From: a virus
Direction: 5' to 3' (one strand)
IMG/VR virus record: IMGVR_UViG_3300044675_006717
Location: 1 to 26,031 of that record
Length of the DNA stretch: 26,031 nucleotides
Position 1 is the stretch's first letter. Each line of letters opens with the position of its first letter. The position numbers and the translations under genes are program-made. Of the stretch, positions 1-10,573 are shown piece after piece. The notes beneath the pieces are model-generated. The model worked only from the letters and a program-made list of their open reading frames with translations, was not told the DNA's origin and did not search any database.

Positions 1-1
1 T

Positions 2-2647
2 CAATCCTAATAATTCAGCGAATACTTCTTGTTTTTCAAGCACACTCCACAATCCGCTACCGTTGTCGTCTACCCAAACTTTGGCACCTGGTTCAATTGT
101 ATTGGCATAAGGAAGATTCAATATGTCACTGGCTTGTGCAACACGTTGCGTTTGCAAAGTAAAGCCCAGTCCTGTACCGTTGACCACAGTGCGGTCACCA
201 GTGAAACTAAATGCAACAGTAATTGTATCAAGACTTACCACACTGAGTACAGTGTACACACCATCAACTTCAGTGTCAAAAAATCGTATGACCAATTTGT
301 CGTTGACTGCGAGCCCGTGCTGTCCGGAGAATATAACCAAACTGGTTCCATCCAAATTATCACAAACGTGATTGATAGTGCCTGGTACTGATTGAGTTCT
401 ATAGATTGCCCAGTCGTATGCATTGATTTTTGCTACCCATACATTTGTACCAACACCAATTGAATTGATGTTTGCAGCCAAGCTGTCAGTGTTGTCAATG
501 TCAAACACTGTGATATCTACATCATTGAGATTTACATATCCTGCTGTGGGCAATGCAATGTCTGTGGGCAATGTGGTGGTAACTGGTAAGATGTCTGGGG
601 AAGTAATTTTGTAACTTTGTTTCCAAATATCTGACACCAGGACGGTTTGGTCCGCTTGACTGGTTTCTTGGGGGTTGACAATTTGTATCAAGCTAGGATT
701 AGAATCCAACAACGCACGATTCAATCGCAACTGGAAGAAACTGCGGTTGGCATTGGCACCGTATACAGCACGTTGCACTGCCCAGTTTTCGTAGATGCTG
801 TAGTCTGCGGATTCTTTACCAAGGTTGGCCTGGGCAAACAATTCAGCACTGAGAATGGTACCTTTGCTGCCCAGGAACTGTCGATACACATTTAACTGAC
901 TGACATCGTCAAGATTCAATGATGTCATGTATTGGCGTGGGCGGAATCCAATCAAGCCATAACTCAACAAATCGTTGTCTGTTTCAAGATTGGCCGTGTT
1001 GATATTGTAACTGTTTTGCAGTTGATTTGCCTTGTTGGACAAGTTAGGCAACAATCCCAATTCAATTTGAGTGTAGTCACTGGCTAGCCAGTCGTTGGCA
1101 TTGAACACTACCTTGGGCTGGACAATGCTGGCTGCTGACCAATAAGCACCTTTGTACTTGACAATTTCGCCTTTGGTATATGTTGTGTATGAGTTCCACT
1201 CTTGGATGTTATCTTGGTTGAGAATAAAGCCTTGTGCGTCAACTGAACCGTTCCATTCAGTTGTGGTCACTGCAATTAGATTCAGTCGACTTTGTCTAGC
1301 ACCAGTCACTGGTTGATAAATCAAATCACCAAACACACTGGCATTGTTCAACACAATCATGTGCTCATAAGACGTGTATTTTAAGTCAATGTAACTCAGT
1401 GTTTGATCTGTGGCAGGTTCACAGGTGAACGTGTTGTCTAGACGTGTGATAATGAGATTACGTGTGGGCAATTCTCTGCGATTTTGATCCAACAAAATGT
1501 TGTCAGATGTCTGTGCAGCAATGCTGTCTACCACAGCCTGCTCACGAGATATACTGAGTCTGAACGCCAATGGATTCAAATTGATCAGGGCGTTTTCGTC
1601 CCAACCTTGTTGACTCCAGTACAGGAATTCATTGACCATTTGCGACCAGTTCAACTCATAGCCATTGGTGCGGTTGTCAAATATCAGGCCTTGTCGCTCT
1701 AGATATTTCCCATAACTCAACAAAAAGTCCGACACTGCGGTTTCTGTGGCAAAAATAAATCCATATGGGATCTGTGTAACATTGTTGGTATAAAACGTAG
1801 GAACTTGTACAGTGATGCCGCCTGCACTGTAAGTTTGCAAACGTCCAGCATACACACTTTGAATTATGTTAAAATATGGCTGTGATGTACTGTAACCAAA
1901 CACTGCATAGCCACCTGCAACTTTTTGTATCACAACTGCTGAATAACTGGCACGATCAAACGGTTGGTTCTTGTACAACACCAAGTCATAACTTTCGTCG
2001 GGAATCAAAAAAGTTGTGTTGGTTGAGTTAGGACTAGATTTTTCAGTGTAAATTTTGATATACTGTTTGTCTGAGAAACTGGCCATTCTGTAACACAATC
2101 TCACATCCAATGCACCAAGATCAGCAGTGAGATCAGCAGTGCTGTCTACACCACTTTGGCGATTGAAGTCTACAATCCAATTTACGTAACTGGCTTTACT
2201 GACACCGTCGCCGTATATTTCCAAATCATTGGCATTTAATCTATAACGATTGTTGTAGAGATACTGATCAAGGTCTGCATCAAACTTGTACAGATCTCTA
2301 TCTGCAAACAGTGCAAAGAATTTGGCAGGGCGTGTAAGTGCCAACAATCGCATGACAGCAAATGGATATGCACTGCTATTCCACCATGATGCTTCTACTG
2401 GGCCACCGTCGCCCACTGCCCAACTCTTGCGGAATGTGTTATCGTTGTAATTGCCCACCACTGAGTTGAAAGGACTTAACAATTCACCTTCTGTGCCAGT
2501 GGGAATGACCGAAGTTAAACCTGGTCTTGCATATTCTGGAAGATAGTACGGTGCAACAGGATCTGCAACATAACCTGCTGTCAGATCGTCCCACAACACC
2601 AAGTTGTCTTGAGTGTATGGACCGTCGCCATACACAAGATTCCACCA
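2..2647 (-). CDS. Giant tail/baseplate structural protein, downstream part (frame-broken, runs off the left edge)
   Basis: Read on the minus strand, this frame has no stop codon from 2668 down to the left edge (I checked every triplet), which is about 882 codons counted from the break at 2647. It continues the 1489-residue protein to its right: joining the frames gives a run through DTQQFDQP-WWNLVYGDGPYT followed by ordinary phage structural sequence (for example WDDLTAGYVADPVAPYYLPE, TRPAKFFALFADRDLY and, near the edge, VWVDDNGSGLWSVLEK). There is no convincing start of its own: the first in-frame ATG is at 2353, well inside conserved-looking sequence, and no Shine-Dalgarno is seen near the break. 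It is therefore best read as the C-terminal part of one gene interrupted by a one-base shift, not as a separate gene. The true C-terminus lies outside the window. The role in the virion is inferred from position and composition only. Confidence 0.72.
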
Positions 2648-5600
2648 GGTTGGTCGAATTGTTGTGTGTCATAGTAGTAGCGGTTGATGCCACGCCACGC
2701 TCCAGGCAATGCTGCATTATCTAATCGGCTGGTACTGCCACTGTAGTTCCAGGTAAATTCATTGGCAGCTGAATAATCTTGTGTTTTGTAATCCAGTTTG
2801 TTCCAAGCAACATAACTCAAAAAGTCTGTGGCCAAGATATTGTTGATATCATCTATGCTGTAGCCAGTGTTTCTGAACTGTCCTGGCAGTACTTCTGCAA
2901 TGCTGATTGGCACAGGATTTCCGTCCAGTTTCAAGTTGTTGAATATTCTGGTTTCAAATTCCAACAACACGTCGTCGCGGATGTCACCAAATGTTCGAGT
3001 AATACTGCCATCATGGCCAACGATCACTGTTTGTGTACCTGAACTGATTTTTTGTGTGATAATTTCTGGACGGAATGCAGGATACAGTCCCAGTTTAGTG
3101 GGAGTGTTAGGCACAAAACTACCATAGGTAGCAGAGTATTCATTTATTGTGAGAACATCACCTAAGGTCAATGCGGTTGCTACCACAATGCGAGGCCCGT
3201 CTGTGGCCACAACATAATCAAGATCTCTGGTGAGAATTACGTCATTCAAGTACACATTCATGCCTTGATAATTGGCCGATGTGTAGTTGTAGATATTGAT
3301 AGTGTCAAATGTGTCGTTGGTGGTATTTGAAATGGTATATGTTGTGGTTTGATACACTGCGCCTGCAGGTATCATATCACTCCAGTAGAATGGCTGTGAT
3401 TCGATACGACCCAAGGTGATATCAGCCATGGCAATATCTAGTATTTGGCCAGCAGTTTGGTATTGAACCACTTGTTGAATTGCAGTGTTCAACATTTGAC
3501 CTTTGAATTTCAAATATTCATTGCTGTTGTATTGCAGGCTTGAAAATATATTGTATTTTTCACTGCGTAAGAAATACCCGGCCAAAGTTAATGGAGAACT
3601 TTGTTGCAGTATGGTCGCACCGTATGGCACCAGATTGCCCAGGTCTCTGGTGTTGTTTGAACCGTTGACTGGTCCAGACAATGTCATCAAGTTTTCGCAG
3701 ATGCTTTCATAATGAGTACGAATGGTACCCAGTGTAAAACTGGGACTGTTGGTATTCAACGGATTGTTTTGTAAGTTGATTGGAACTTGATAAAATGCAG
3801 TGGTACTGGTTTGATCACTTAATACCAACACTTCAATGATGTCAGTGGGCAGATAAGTGTTGACCAACGTAATGGTCGTGTCGTTGGTGCCTACAAGATA
3901 ACTGTACTCGTCAGGCATTAAAAAGTCTGAACTTACATAAATTTTCATCGGTGGCAATACTGTATTAGTGCCAACCGCCACATCAAGTTTTAGTGTTTGT
4001 CCAGTATAAGTGAATTTAAATTGTTGGTATTGTTGACTGCTTGCTGCTGCGGTCTGCCAACCAATGAGTTTGCCAAACACAGTTCTATCTACATATTCTC
4101 TAGCCACGCCCGAACTAATATCTGACGTAATTGACACGTTGTCTTGAACATACAAGAATGTGTCTTTGTACAAGTTGTTTTCAAATACAATGTCACCAAC
4201 GTTGTTGATGTTTAAATATTGCAATGGGAATTGCAAAATAGGATCAAGTATACCAGTGTCTCCCACTGCATAACTGAACAACTTGCTGCCAGTAAATGTA
4301 CTTGACGGATATTTGGCTCGATCGCCAAAACTGATGCCAGTCAAATCGTACACGTTGAACAACGGTGCTTGTTGTACTCCAGTTTTTTGTTGTGCTTCAG
4401 TCCATTGCACACCATTGTACCAGAATGTCACACCTTTTTGTGTGGTGCCTTCAAGACATACCACGCTTTGATCCAACAATACTAAACCATCGCTGGCCAG
4501 CACAAGATTGATGATTGGTTGTGCAATTAGCGGTGCCACACTGTCAGGTGTGATAAATTGAACCACATAAATTTTATCACGTACTTCAGGATCTGAATCA
4601 GCAGCAAAAATCACTCGAGACCCATCAACAAATGTATAACCGTCAACGCTATATGATGTGGCTCCTTCGATGTTGCTGAGTGCATCAGATTCTGAGAAGT
4701 CAATTATGTCCACTGGTTGTTTGCCTTCAGTGCCCATGTTGTACAATCTAATGTCAGGTCTAAAGTTGATAATTGGACGTTTGGCTCGATAGTTGTTGTC
4801 TAACGTGGCCACGTTGTTGTTGTAAGCAGCACTGGCTTGAATAACTTCTACATGGAACCAACGATTGCTACGTGTCCATGCATTTAGATCTTTGCTGGCA
4901 CGGTCAATGGTAAGATAGTCCACTTCGCCTGGCTCTGTGGCAATGGTACTGTCTCTAGCATCAACCACATAAGTTTCTGGGGTAACGAAGTCTCGCACAG
5001 GCAACAATTCAATTGCTGTGCCAACACCTGCCACATAAAATTCATTGTTGGCAATGGCCACCGCAGTGAATCCTACCACAGTAGCAGTACTCAATTCAAA
5101 TGTTGCACCGTCGGCCACTGTGGCTATTGAGAATTGAATGCCATTGGCTGCTAAAGATTTGATATAATAACTTTGGCCAGCAACAATGCCACCAGCGGTG
5201 GTGCCTGAAAACACAATCTCTTCACCTTCATACAATCCGTCAGTTGAACTGCATGTGATGTAATTGCTGCCAGCCTGTGTGGCTGTGCAAGTAAATGTAA
5301 TGGTGCCTGAACCGTAACTAACTGGCAGTACATCACCAGTGAAGCGTACTTTGAGTCCGTTGGTAAAGGCCACACCATTCGGGCTGGTATAGGTTTTTTG
5401 TCCAATAATTTGATCAACAAAAATTGTACTGGTTTCTGTTTGATCAAGTAGACGAATTTTACCAAAAATTTCTGGATCAGTTCCATCCTGATAGTACAGT
5501 TCATTGAACAGTGCTGTCAACAAAGGTATGCGTTGGAAGTAGCCAACAGCGTTTTTATACCAACTAGTGTTGCTGTATGTGTTACCATAACTGATGGTAA

Positions 5601-7050
5601 ATTTTTCATTAATGTCAACATCAGCAACTTTTGCCAGGCTAATATATTCCACACCATTGCGATTTACTATACTGATTTGCCATACTTGATAACGGTCCGC
5701 TAACGGTACTTGAGTAGACTGATCAAAGTTAATAGAATCATAACTACCAATTTGCCCGTTGAATGAGTCTAGTCTAGGCAATGGATCATAGAATGTGGTC
5801 TCAATCCAGCCTCCGTCCTCAGCATCAACAATGTTGTTTGTAAACACCAGTGTTCGACTATCTAAATATGTAGTGCCGTCAATTCCGCCATAGGTCGCAA
5901 TAAACTGTTCCAATGGCTGGTTGTTGATTTGATTGAATTTTAATTCTGTCAACAAATCAACTGGTCCTACATCAGTGAGGTTATAATAAAATTCTTGTGC
6001 TGTTTTTTGTGGTACATCAAATGTTACTATGCCTAGATCTTCGCCATTGTTGGTAACACCATACACATCACGATTACTAATGTTAGGAGTCGTAGGCACA
6101 ACCCCTGCTATTCCAGGTGAAGTTTGAATCCAAAAACCTGGACCAGTGCCAGGTGTGCCGTCAACAACATTGATAGTACCACGTAAGTTGGTTTGATTTT
6201 CGCTGACGTAATACAATGTGTCAGGAGCATCTTGTGGCACAGTAAATGTCACAAGACCAAAACTACTGCCGTTTCGCAACACACCTGAGTTATATGCATC
6301 GCCGGTGCCCAGACTCAGTGCAGTTTTGATCCAAAAAGGATACACTCCATTGAGTGTGATGTTGAAAACATAAGTGTTACCACGTGCCAGAGTCAGTGTT
6401 GGGTTTGCTTGAAAATCAATCAGATATGAGGCAGTACCGTTGTTGGTCACACGGTAGTTTACTGTCTCTTTATTGTTTTGTGCCACTTGGAATGTGTAAC
6501 TACCGCCTCGAACTACATCGATTGTGGGATTATTACCGGATAGTCCTGAGAACGTGTAAACGCCATTTTCTCTTGTGACCACAAAATTATCATTGGTGGG
6601 AATGCCAAGTGATCGCACATCCACTGTTTCTGGTCCACTGGGCAACCAGAAGTACTGACTGAAATTGATGAAAGCATCGTAATCAACAAATGGATCCCAG
6701 GTATAGTATTCACTGTTGTACAGTTGATCAGCACGTGCCTGATCACCACCTTGGAATCCAATGGCATCATTCATACCAGGATACGTTATGACATTCTTGA
6801 TTGTTTGAGTGTCGGGCTCAAGACTGATCACTCCTGGTTCAAGTTGATAGTCTTGTCTGGCAATATCTGGTTCAACAACATAACTGTCATTGGGGTTGAC
6901 ACCTGGTCCCACAGTGCGTCCAATAAAACCTTGTGTCTTTTTAAATTTTGGCTCTTGTACCATTTGGTCAAGAGTGGCTGCCAAGAATTGTTTGTTGACC
7001 GGAGTTCTAAAAATTTCTGGTAAAAAATCAACTGATCTAGTTCGTGCCAT
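2581..7050 (-). CDS. Giant tail/baseplate structural protein, N-terminal part (gp7 position)
   Basis: This 1489-residue frame follows gp6 directly (TAATG stop/start overlap at 7048-7052, GGAG 7 bases before the ATG), the place gp7 holds in T4; no clear similarity to T4 gp7 is visible, so the name is not assigned. The N-terminus (SVDFLPEIFRTPVNKQFLAA) and the segment YYTWDPFVDYDAFINFSQYF resemble, from memory, large uncharacterised structural proteins of marine T4-like phages. Residues about 213-296 look like a cupredoxin-type beta domain (NPTLTLARGNTYVFN, YPFWIKT, TVPQDAPDTLYY) whose metal ligands are replaced; a second diverged copy covers about 303-360 (GVTNNGEDLGIVTFDVPQ). The last 21 residues after DQP do not look like the rest, because the frame is lost near 2647 and runs into a chance stop. 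The function is inferred to be a wedge or tail-fibre-attachment component of the virion. Confidence 0.85.
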   Translation of the reverse strand: MARTRSVDFLPEIFRTPVNKQFLAATLDQMVQEPKFKKTQGFIGRTVGPGVNPNDSYVVEPDIARQDYQLEPGVISLEPDTQTIKNVITYPGMNDAIGFQGGDQARADQLYNSEYYTWDPFVDYDAFINFSQYFWLPSGPETVDVRSLGIPTNDNFVVTRENGVYTFSGLSGNNPTIDVVRGGSYTFQVAQNNKETVNYRVTNNGTASYLIDFQANPTLTLARGNTYVFNITLNGVYPFWIKTALSLGTGDAYNSGVLRNGSSFGLVTFTVPQDAPDTLYYVSENQTNLRGTINVVDGTPGTGPGFWIQTSPGIAGVVPTTPNISNRDVYGVTNNGEDLGIVTFDVPQKTAQEFYYNLTDVGPVDLLTELKFNQINNQPLEQFIATYGGIDGTTYLDSRTLVFTNNIVDAEDGGWIETTFYDPLPRLDSFNGQIGSYDSINFDQSTQVPLADRYQVWQISIVNRNGVEYISLAKVADVDINEKFTISYGNTYSNTSWYKNAVGYFQRIPLLTALFNELYYQDGTDPEIFGKIRLLDQTETSTIFVDQIIGQKTYTSPNGVAFTNGLKVRFTGDVLPVSYGSGTITFTCTATQAGSNYITCSSTDGLYEGEEIVFSGTTAGGIVAGQSYYIKSLAANGIQFSIATVADGATFELSTATVVGFTAVAIANNEFYVAGVGTAIELLPVRDFVTPETYVVDARDSTIATEPGEVDYLTIDRASKDLNAWTRSNRWFHVEVIQASAAYNNNVATLDNNYRAKRPIINFRPDIRLYNMGTEGKQPVDIIDFSESDALSNIEGATSYSVDGYTFVDGSRVIFAADSDPEVRDKIYVVQFITPDSVAPLIAQPIINLVLASDGLVLLDQSVVCLEGTTQKGVTFWYNGVQWTEAQQKTGVQQAPLFNVYDLTGISFGDRAKYPSSTFTGSKLFSYAVGDTGILDPILQFPLQYLNINNVGDIVFENNLYKDTFLYVQDNVSITSDISSGVAREYVDRTVFGKLIGWQTAAASSQQYQQFKFTYTGQTLKLDVAVGTNTVLPPMKIYVSSDFLMPDEYSYLVGTNDTTITLVNTYLPTDIIEVLVLSDQTSTTAFYQVPINLQNNPLNTNSPSFTLGTIRTHYESICENLMTLSGPVNGSNNTRDLGNLVPYGATILQQSSPLTLAGYFLRSEKYNIFSSLQYNSNEYLKFKGQMLNTAIQQVVQYQTAGQILDIAMADITLGRIESQPFYWSDMIPAGAVYQTTTYTISNTTNDTFDTINIYNYTSANYQGMNVYLNDVILTRDLDYVVATDGPRIVVATALTLGDVLTINEYSATYGSFVPNTPTKLGLYPAFRPEIITQKISSGTQTVIVGHDGSITRTFGDIRDDVLLEFETRIFNNLKLDGNPVPISIAEVLPGQFRNTGYSIDDINNILATDFLSYVAWNKLDYKTQDYSAANEFTWNYSGSTSRLDNAALPGAWRGINRYYYDTQQFDQPGGILCMATVHTLKTTWCCGTI
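2645..2652 (-). other. Frame break (apparent one-base shift) in the giant structural gene
   Basis: On the minus strand the codons CAA CCT at 2652-2647 are followed in frame by GGT GGA and, 19 codons later, a stop at 2583-2581. Shifting back one base at CCT gives TGG TGG AAT (WWN) and an open frame to the edge of the window. The site is not a canonical X XXY YYZ slippery heptamer. A single lost base, in the phage or in the assembly, is the simplest reading. Confidence 0.7.
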
Positions 7051-10000
7051 TAAATTACTCCGCTGCCTGGTGCAGTACGCAAGTTGGTACTGGTCAATGC
7101 TTCAATTACATCAATGTTGTCAATGGTAGCACCATTGGCAAAAATTTCGTTTGGCTGACTGCGAATTTCATACAGGTCGCCAAAACTCTTTTGTTGGTCC
7201 AAGGGAACTAACACCACAGAACTAATGATTGTGCCCAGTTGGCGGTGCAAATACGCTGCCAACTCTGAGAAATAGAAAGTATCGCCAAAACTCCATTTGT
7301 CAATACTGAAATATGCATTCATCTCAGCCAATACTGAACTTTTGATCTCGCTGGTACTGGCAGTGCTATTCTGCGCACGTATGACTTTGATTGTGGCTCG
7401 CAATTCTTGTGCGGCCTTGGGACCAAACAGTGGTTTAAATATCACTGAGTTGACCACAATATTGTCCGAAATCATTTTGTAATCTTGCAGTGCTTGATAA
7501 TCGGTTGACAATTGGTCAATGGTAGGCAATGCTGGCTCTGTCACAGTACCAGTGGTATCTCTCAACCAATTTTGATATGAAGTGTAATACGCCAATGTAA
7601 CCACATACAAGTCAATGATATTAGTAGAGCCAGGGTCAATACGATTGGTCAATGGTGAATTGTGACGGTATTGGAAATACAAACTTTGTCTGCCTGTTTT
7701 GGCAATCCAACCACTGACACTGATAATAGTACGTACACCAGTAACGGTGATACTAAGTTGGTAAAATGCATTTTCTTCGTAGGCGTAAAATATTTGTCCT
7801 GGAGTCCACTCAGTTTTTGCTAGTTCAATTTCATCCAATGTACCATAATCATATATCACAATGCCTTCTTCTACCAACAGGTAACGTTGCAAGTTGTCAA
7901 AGTCCACTGTTTGTTGCAGGAACACATAAGGTCCAGCGGTGGTAGCAGGTCCTACAATTTCATCAAAAAAATCAGGATTGTCAGGCACACCGTCATTGTC
8001 TGAGTCACGATAGCTCACCAGCACTTGGAAGTCGTCTACATAACCATCGCTTTCCACAGGTTGGCCAATTATGGTGGTGTAGATATCGCCAGGAAGAGGT
8101 TCTGTTGAGTCAGGCTTGGTGTTTACCGCCAACACATTGATAAAGTCTTTGATGATTGTGCCTGTGCGACTGTCGTATACCAGTTGATCTTCATAGAAGA
8201 AGAAACGTGTTTGTAACACTGATCCAAAGTTATAACTCAGCCCACGGAATGTGATTGTGTAGTTTTGATTTTGTACAACAAATTGCACCAGCCAACTGGC
8301 GTCAAGGTTGGCACCAGATGTATTGCCAGCATATTGCTGGCTCCATGGTGCAGGATTACTTTGCGAATAATCGTCAAGATTGGTACTGGTAATAAGGTAC
8401 CAAGTGTAAGGGGTTCCGGTGATATCACCGTTGCTGTCATAACCTAGACCAAAGTTGCGATACAACAAGATCTGTTCGGCCATTTGTTGTTCAATAGCGT
8501 TGGGAATATCTGTAACAAACAGTGGAATAATAGTGTCTACAATGGCACCAGATGGCACAAAATTGTTGATAGTAACTGGTCCAGCACCTGAGCTTAAATT
8601 GCCCAAGCCACCGTTGTAACCATCGCCCACAATTTGTTGTGGGCTGGCCCAGATTTCTACTCTCTCGTCGGCTTTTGTTGGGGTGCCTTGCACCAGTCTG
8701 TTGTTGCGGTCAAAATAGTAACCAGTGGGCGGCACAAACTTGATCAGACTACCAGGTATCACATACTTGAACATGGTGGTAGTGGTATCGCCTACAGGGA
8801 TAGGTGTGCCATCAGGCCATGTAGCACTGGTAGTTGTGTTTCTAAAGTAACCAGTGGTTTCGTTGGCCAATGTGGTGCTTTGATTCCAAGTGTAACCACT
8901 CAACCATGTTACTCCTGTTGGTTGTGTAGTAGATGTAATACGAGGAAAGTTTGAATAGTAAAATTGTCGTACAGTTTCACCATCAATGTTGGGTTGTACT
9001 TGATTGGTAATAATGTCTGCAATTTCGTTACGATTGGTATAAGAAAACAAAATAGTAGGCAATATATTTTGTCTCCATATGCCACCATCACTGGAGAATG
9101 TGTTGGTTGAACTGTACTTGCCAGTGTTGTCCACAAGATCAAGATAACGGCTAGTACCAATGCTGGCACGGTTCAACGCCTTGCTCTTGATAATACTGTT
9201 GTATTGTGTGTAAGGGAACAGATTGTAGTCTTCACCATTGACCATGCGGTTCTGTGTGTAGTAACGAGCAGGAGCACGTTGTTTGATTTCGCCAATGGGC
9301 TCACGTGCCTGACTGTTTGATACAGGACGTGTGATACCACAAGTAAATGTAATAGTTTGTAAATTGCCATTGCGGTCAGTGTAACTGATGGGTAGCACAA
9401 CGTTTTGCATTTCTTCTGGGTTGATAATATATTGCAACCCGTTTGATGCACGAACATAAGCGCGAAATATGCCTACAGGAATTTCTGAAAACACACCATC
9501 GCCAAACACCATGGTGATCTGATCATTGGCTCTACTGGTTACACTGTAGATAGGCTGTAAAATATTGTTTCGTTGTTCGGCTGCTGTGTAAACGTTTTCA
9601 ACGTACTGCCACTCACGACTGATATTGCCAATGTTGTCCAGTTGAAACAACCAACGATCGTCATTGTTTACACCTTCAACATTGATGTCTACTGTGCGGT
9701 TGGCAATGCGTTCGGCCAAGTTAAAATCTTGATTTTGCAAAATGCCTTGTTTGAAATAGAAAAAGTAGCCGGTGTTGGCTGATTGAAATCCCAGCTGATC
9801 GTTTCTGAACAGCATGTTGAACACTGTGTTGGGCACTGGAGCAGGTTCGTACACATAGTCTCTGCCCACTGAAGTAGAAGTTGTGGCTTCAAATGGCATG
9901 TTGACACCATCCACTGTGGCAGTGTAAGGAATCACTGGTAAAAATCCTGACACTAAATTGATGCCATATTCAGCAGTGTCCACGCCTAGTATAGTTTGAC

Positions 10001-10526
10001 GATTGCTTGGGCGGCCTATTTTTTGACTATCAACCAGACTGGCATTGATAATAGCTGTGAACTGTTCTTGCCAGTCTGGGTTGGTTGGGTCAGCCCAGTT
10101 AATTGTAACATTGCTCAGGTTTACACCATTGTAGTCCACAACATTTTCAGTTGTGGTAACGTTGAATACTTTGAGAAAACCTTCTGCCGCAGTGTTGCGT
10201 TTGGCTGTGTAACTCACAAGGTTTGCTAGTCGTACTACTGAATCTCTGCGTTCAGCAGTGTCTATGTAGTTTTCGCGAGTGTTTAAGTCTGTACGAAATG
10301 CCAGTGCCTGCCCCATAAACGCCATGACGTCCAGCAAGGCAATAAATTCTGATGATTCAATGTAGTCATTGAATGTTTCGGGGTAATACAAACGCAAATA
10401 GTCGATGAAACTTTTGCGAAGAGTTTCAAAGTCATAACTTTGAAAGTCGGCTTCGCGATAAGTTTGGTAGACTTGTTTCCAATCTTCTACACCAAATATT
10501 GCTGTTTGTCTTGTGGTTGTTGCCAT
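7050..10526 (-). CDS. 6: Baseplate wedge protein gp6 (enlarged)
   Basis: Homologue of T4 gp6, which forms the ring of the baseplate wedge around the hub and drives sheath contraction. The N-terminus is characteristic (FIALLDVMAFMGQALAFRTD about 61-80, then NTRENYIDTAERRDSVVRLA about 82-101). A baseplate-J-like segment follows about 340-450 (FGDGVFSEIP and QRAPARYYTQNRMVNGEDYN). The C-terminus (WSFGDTFYFSELAAYLHRQL) fits the assembly domain. At 1158 residues it is much longer than T4 gp6 (about 660); the excess lies in roughly residues 470-950 and includes DSDNDGVPDNPDFFDEI (about 841-857), which looks like a calcium-binding DxDxDG loop. The gene follows gp25 after a 47-base gap holding a late-promoter-like box, has only a weak ribosome site, and its stop overlaps the start of the next gene. 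Confidence 0.9.
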   Translation of the reverse strand: MATTTRQTAIFGVEDWKQVYQTYREADFQSYDFETLRKSFIDYLRLYYPETFNDYIESSEFIALLDVMAFMGQALAFRTDLNTRENYIDTAERRDSVVRLANLVSYTAKRNTAAEGFLKVFNVTTTENVVDYNGVNLSNVTINWADPTNPDWQEQFTAIINASLVDSQKIGRPSNRQTILGVDTAEYGINLVSGFLPVIPYTATVDGVNMPFEATTSTSVGRDYVYEPAPVPNTVFNMLFRNDQLGFQSANTGYFFYFKQGILQNQDFNLAERIANRTVDINVEGVNNDDRWLFQLDNIGNISREWQYVENVYTAAEQRNNILQPIYSVTSRANDQITMVFGDGVFSEIPVGIFRAYVRASNGLQYIINPEEMQNVVLPISYTDRNGNLQTITFTCGITRPVSNSQAREPIGEIKQRAPARYYTQNRMVNGEDYNLFPYTQYNSIIKSKALNRASIGTSRYLDLVDNTGKYSSTNTFSSDGGIWRQNILPTILFSYTNRNEIADIITNQVQPNIDGETVRQFYYSNFPRITSTTQPTGVTWLSGYTWNQSTTLANETTGYFRNTTTSATWPDGTPIPVGDTTTTMFKYVIPGSLIKFVPPTGYYFDRNNRLVQGTPTKADERVEIWASPQQIVGDGYNGGLGNLSSGAGPVTINNFVPSGAIVDTIIPLFVTDIPNAIEQQMAEQILLYRNFGLGYDSNGDITGTPYTWYLITSTNLDDYSQSNPAPWSQQYAGNTSGANLDASWLVQFVVQNQNYTITFRGLSYNFGSVLQTRFFFYEDQLVYDSRTGTIIKDFINVLAVNTKPDSTEPLPGDIYTTIIGQPVESDGYVDDFQVLVSYRDSDNDGVPDNPDFFDEIVGPATTAGPYVFLQQTVDFDNLQRYLLVEEGIVIYDYGTLDEIELAKTEWTPGQIFYAYEENAFYQLSITVTGVRTIISVSGWIAKTGRQSLYFQYRHNSPLTNRIDPGSTNIIDLYVVTLAYYTSYQNWLRDTTGTVTEPALPTIDQLSTDYQALQDYKMISDNIVVNSVIFKPLFGPKAAQELRATIKVIRAQNSTASTSEIKSSVLAEMNAYFSIDKWSFGDTFYFSELAAYLHRQLGTIISSVVLVPLDQQKSFGDLYEIRSQPNEIFANGATIDNIDVIEALTSTNLRTAPGSGVI

Positions 10527-10546
10527 TTTTCGTATCGTCCGTGCTT

Positions 10547-10554
10547 TATTTATT
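10547..10554 (-). promoter_or_regulatory. Late-promoter-like box before gp6
   Basis: The minus strand reads AATAAATA, matching the NATAAATA form of the T4-type late promoter. It lies 20 bases upstream of the gp6 ATG in the only real gap of the structural block (10527-10573), so a transcript starting about 7 bases downstream would have a short leader. The A/T-rich surroundings make a chance match possible. Confidence 0.5.
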
Positions 10555-10573
10555 AATAATAAAAACGGCGTAG

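Noticed and set aside
29-391. Plus-strand open frame of 120 codons near the left edge
   Set aside because: Same codon register as the minus-strand giant gene read backwards; that minus frame is open throughout and gives phage structural sequence.
2645-2660. Programmed -1 ribosomal frameshift in the giant gene
   Set aside because: The needed shift is -1, but the site is not a slippery heptamer and I see no strong hairpin or internal Shine-Dalgarno; a lost base is simpler. Kept only as an outside possibility.
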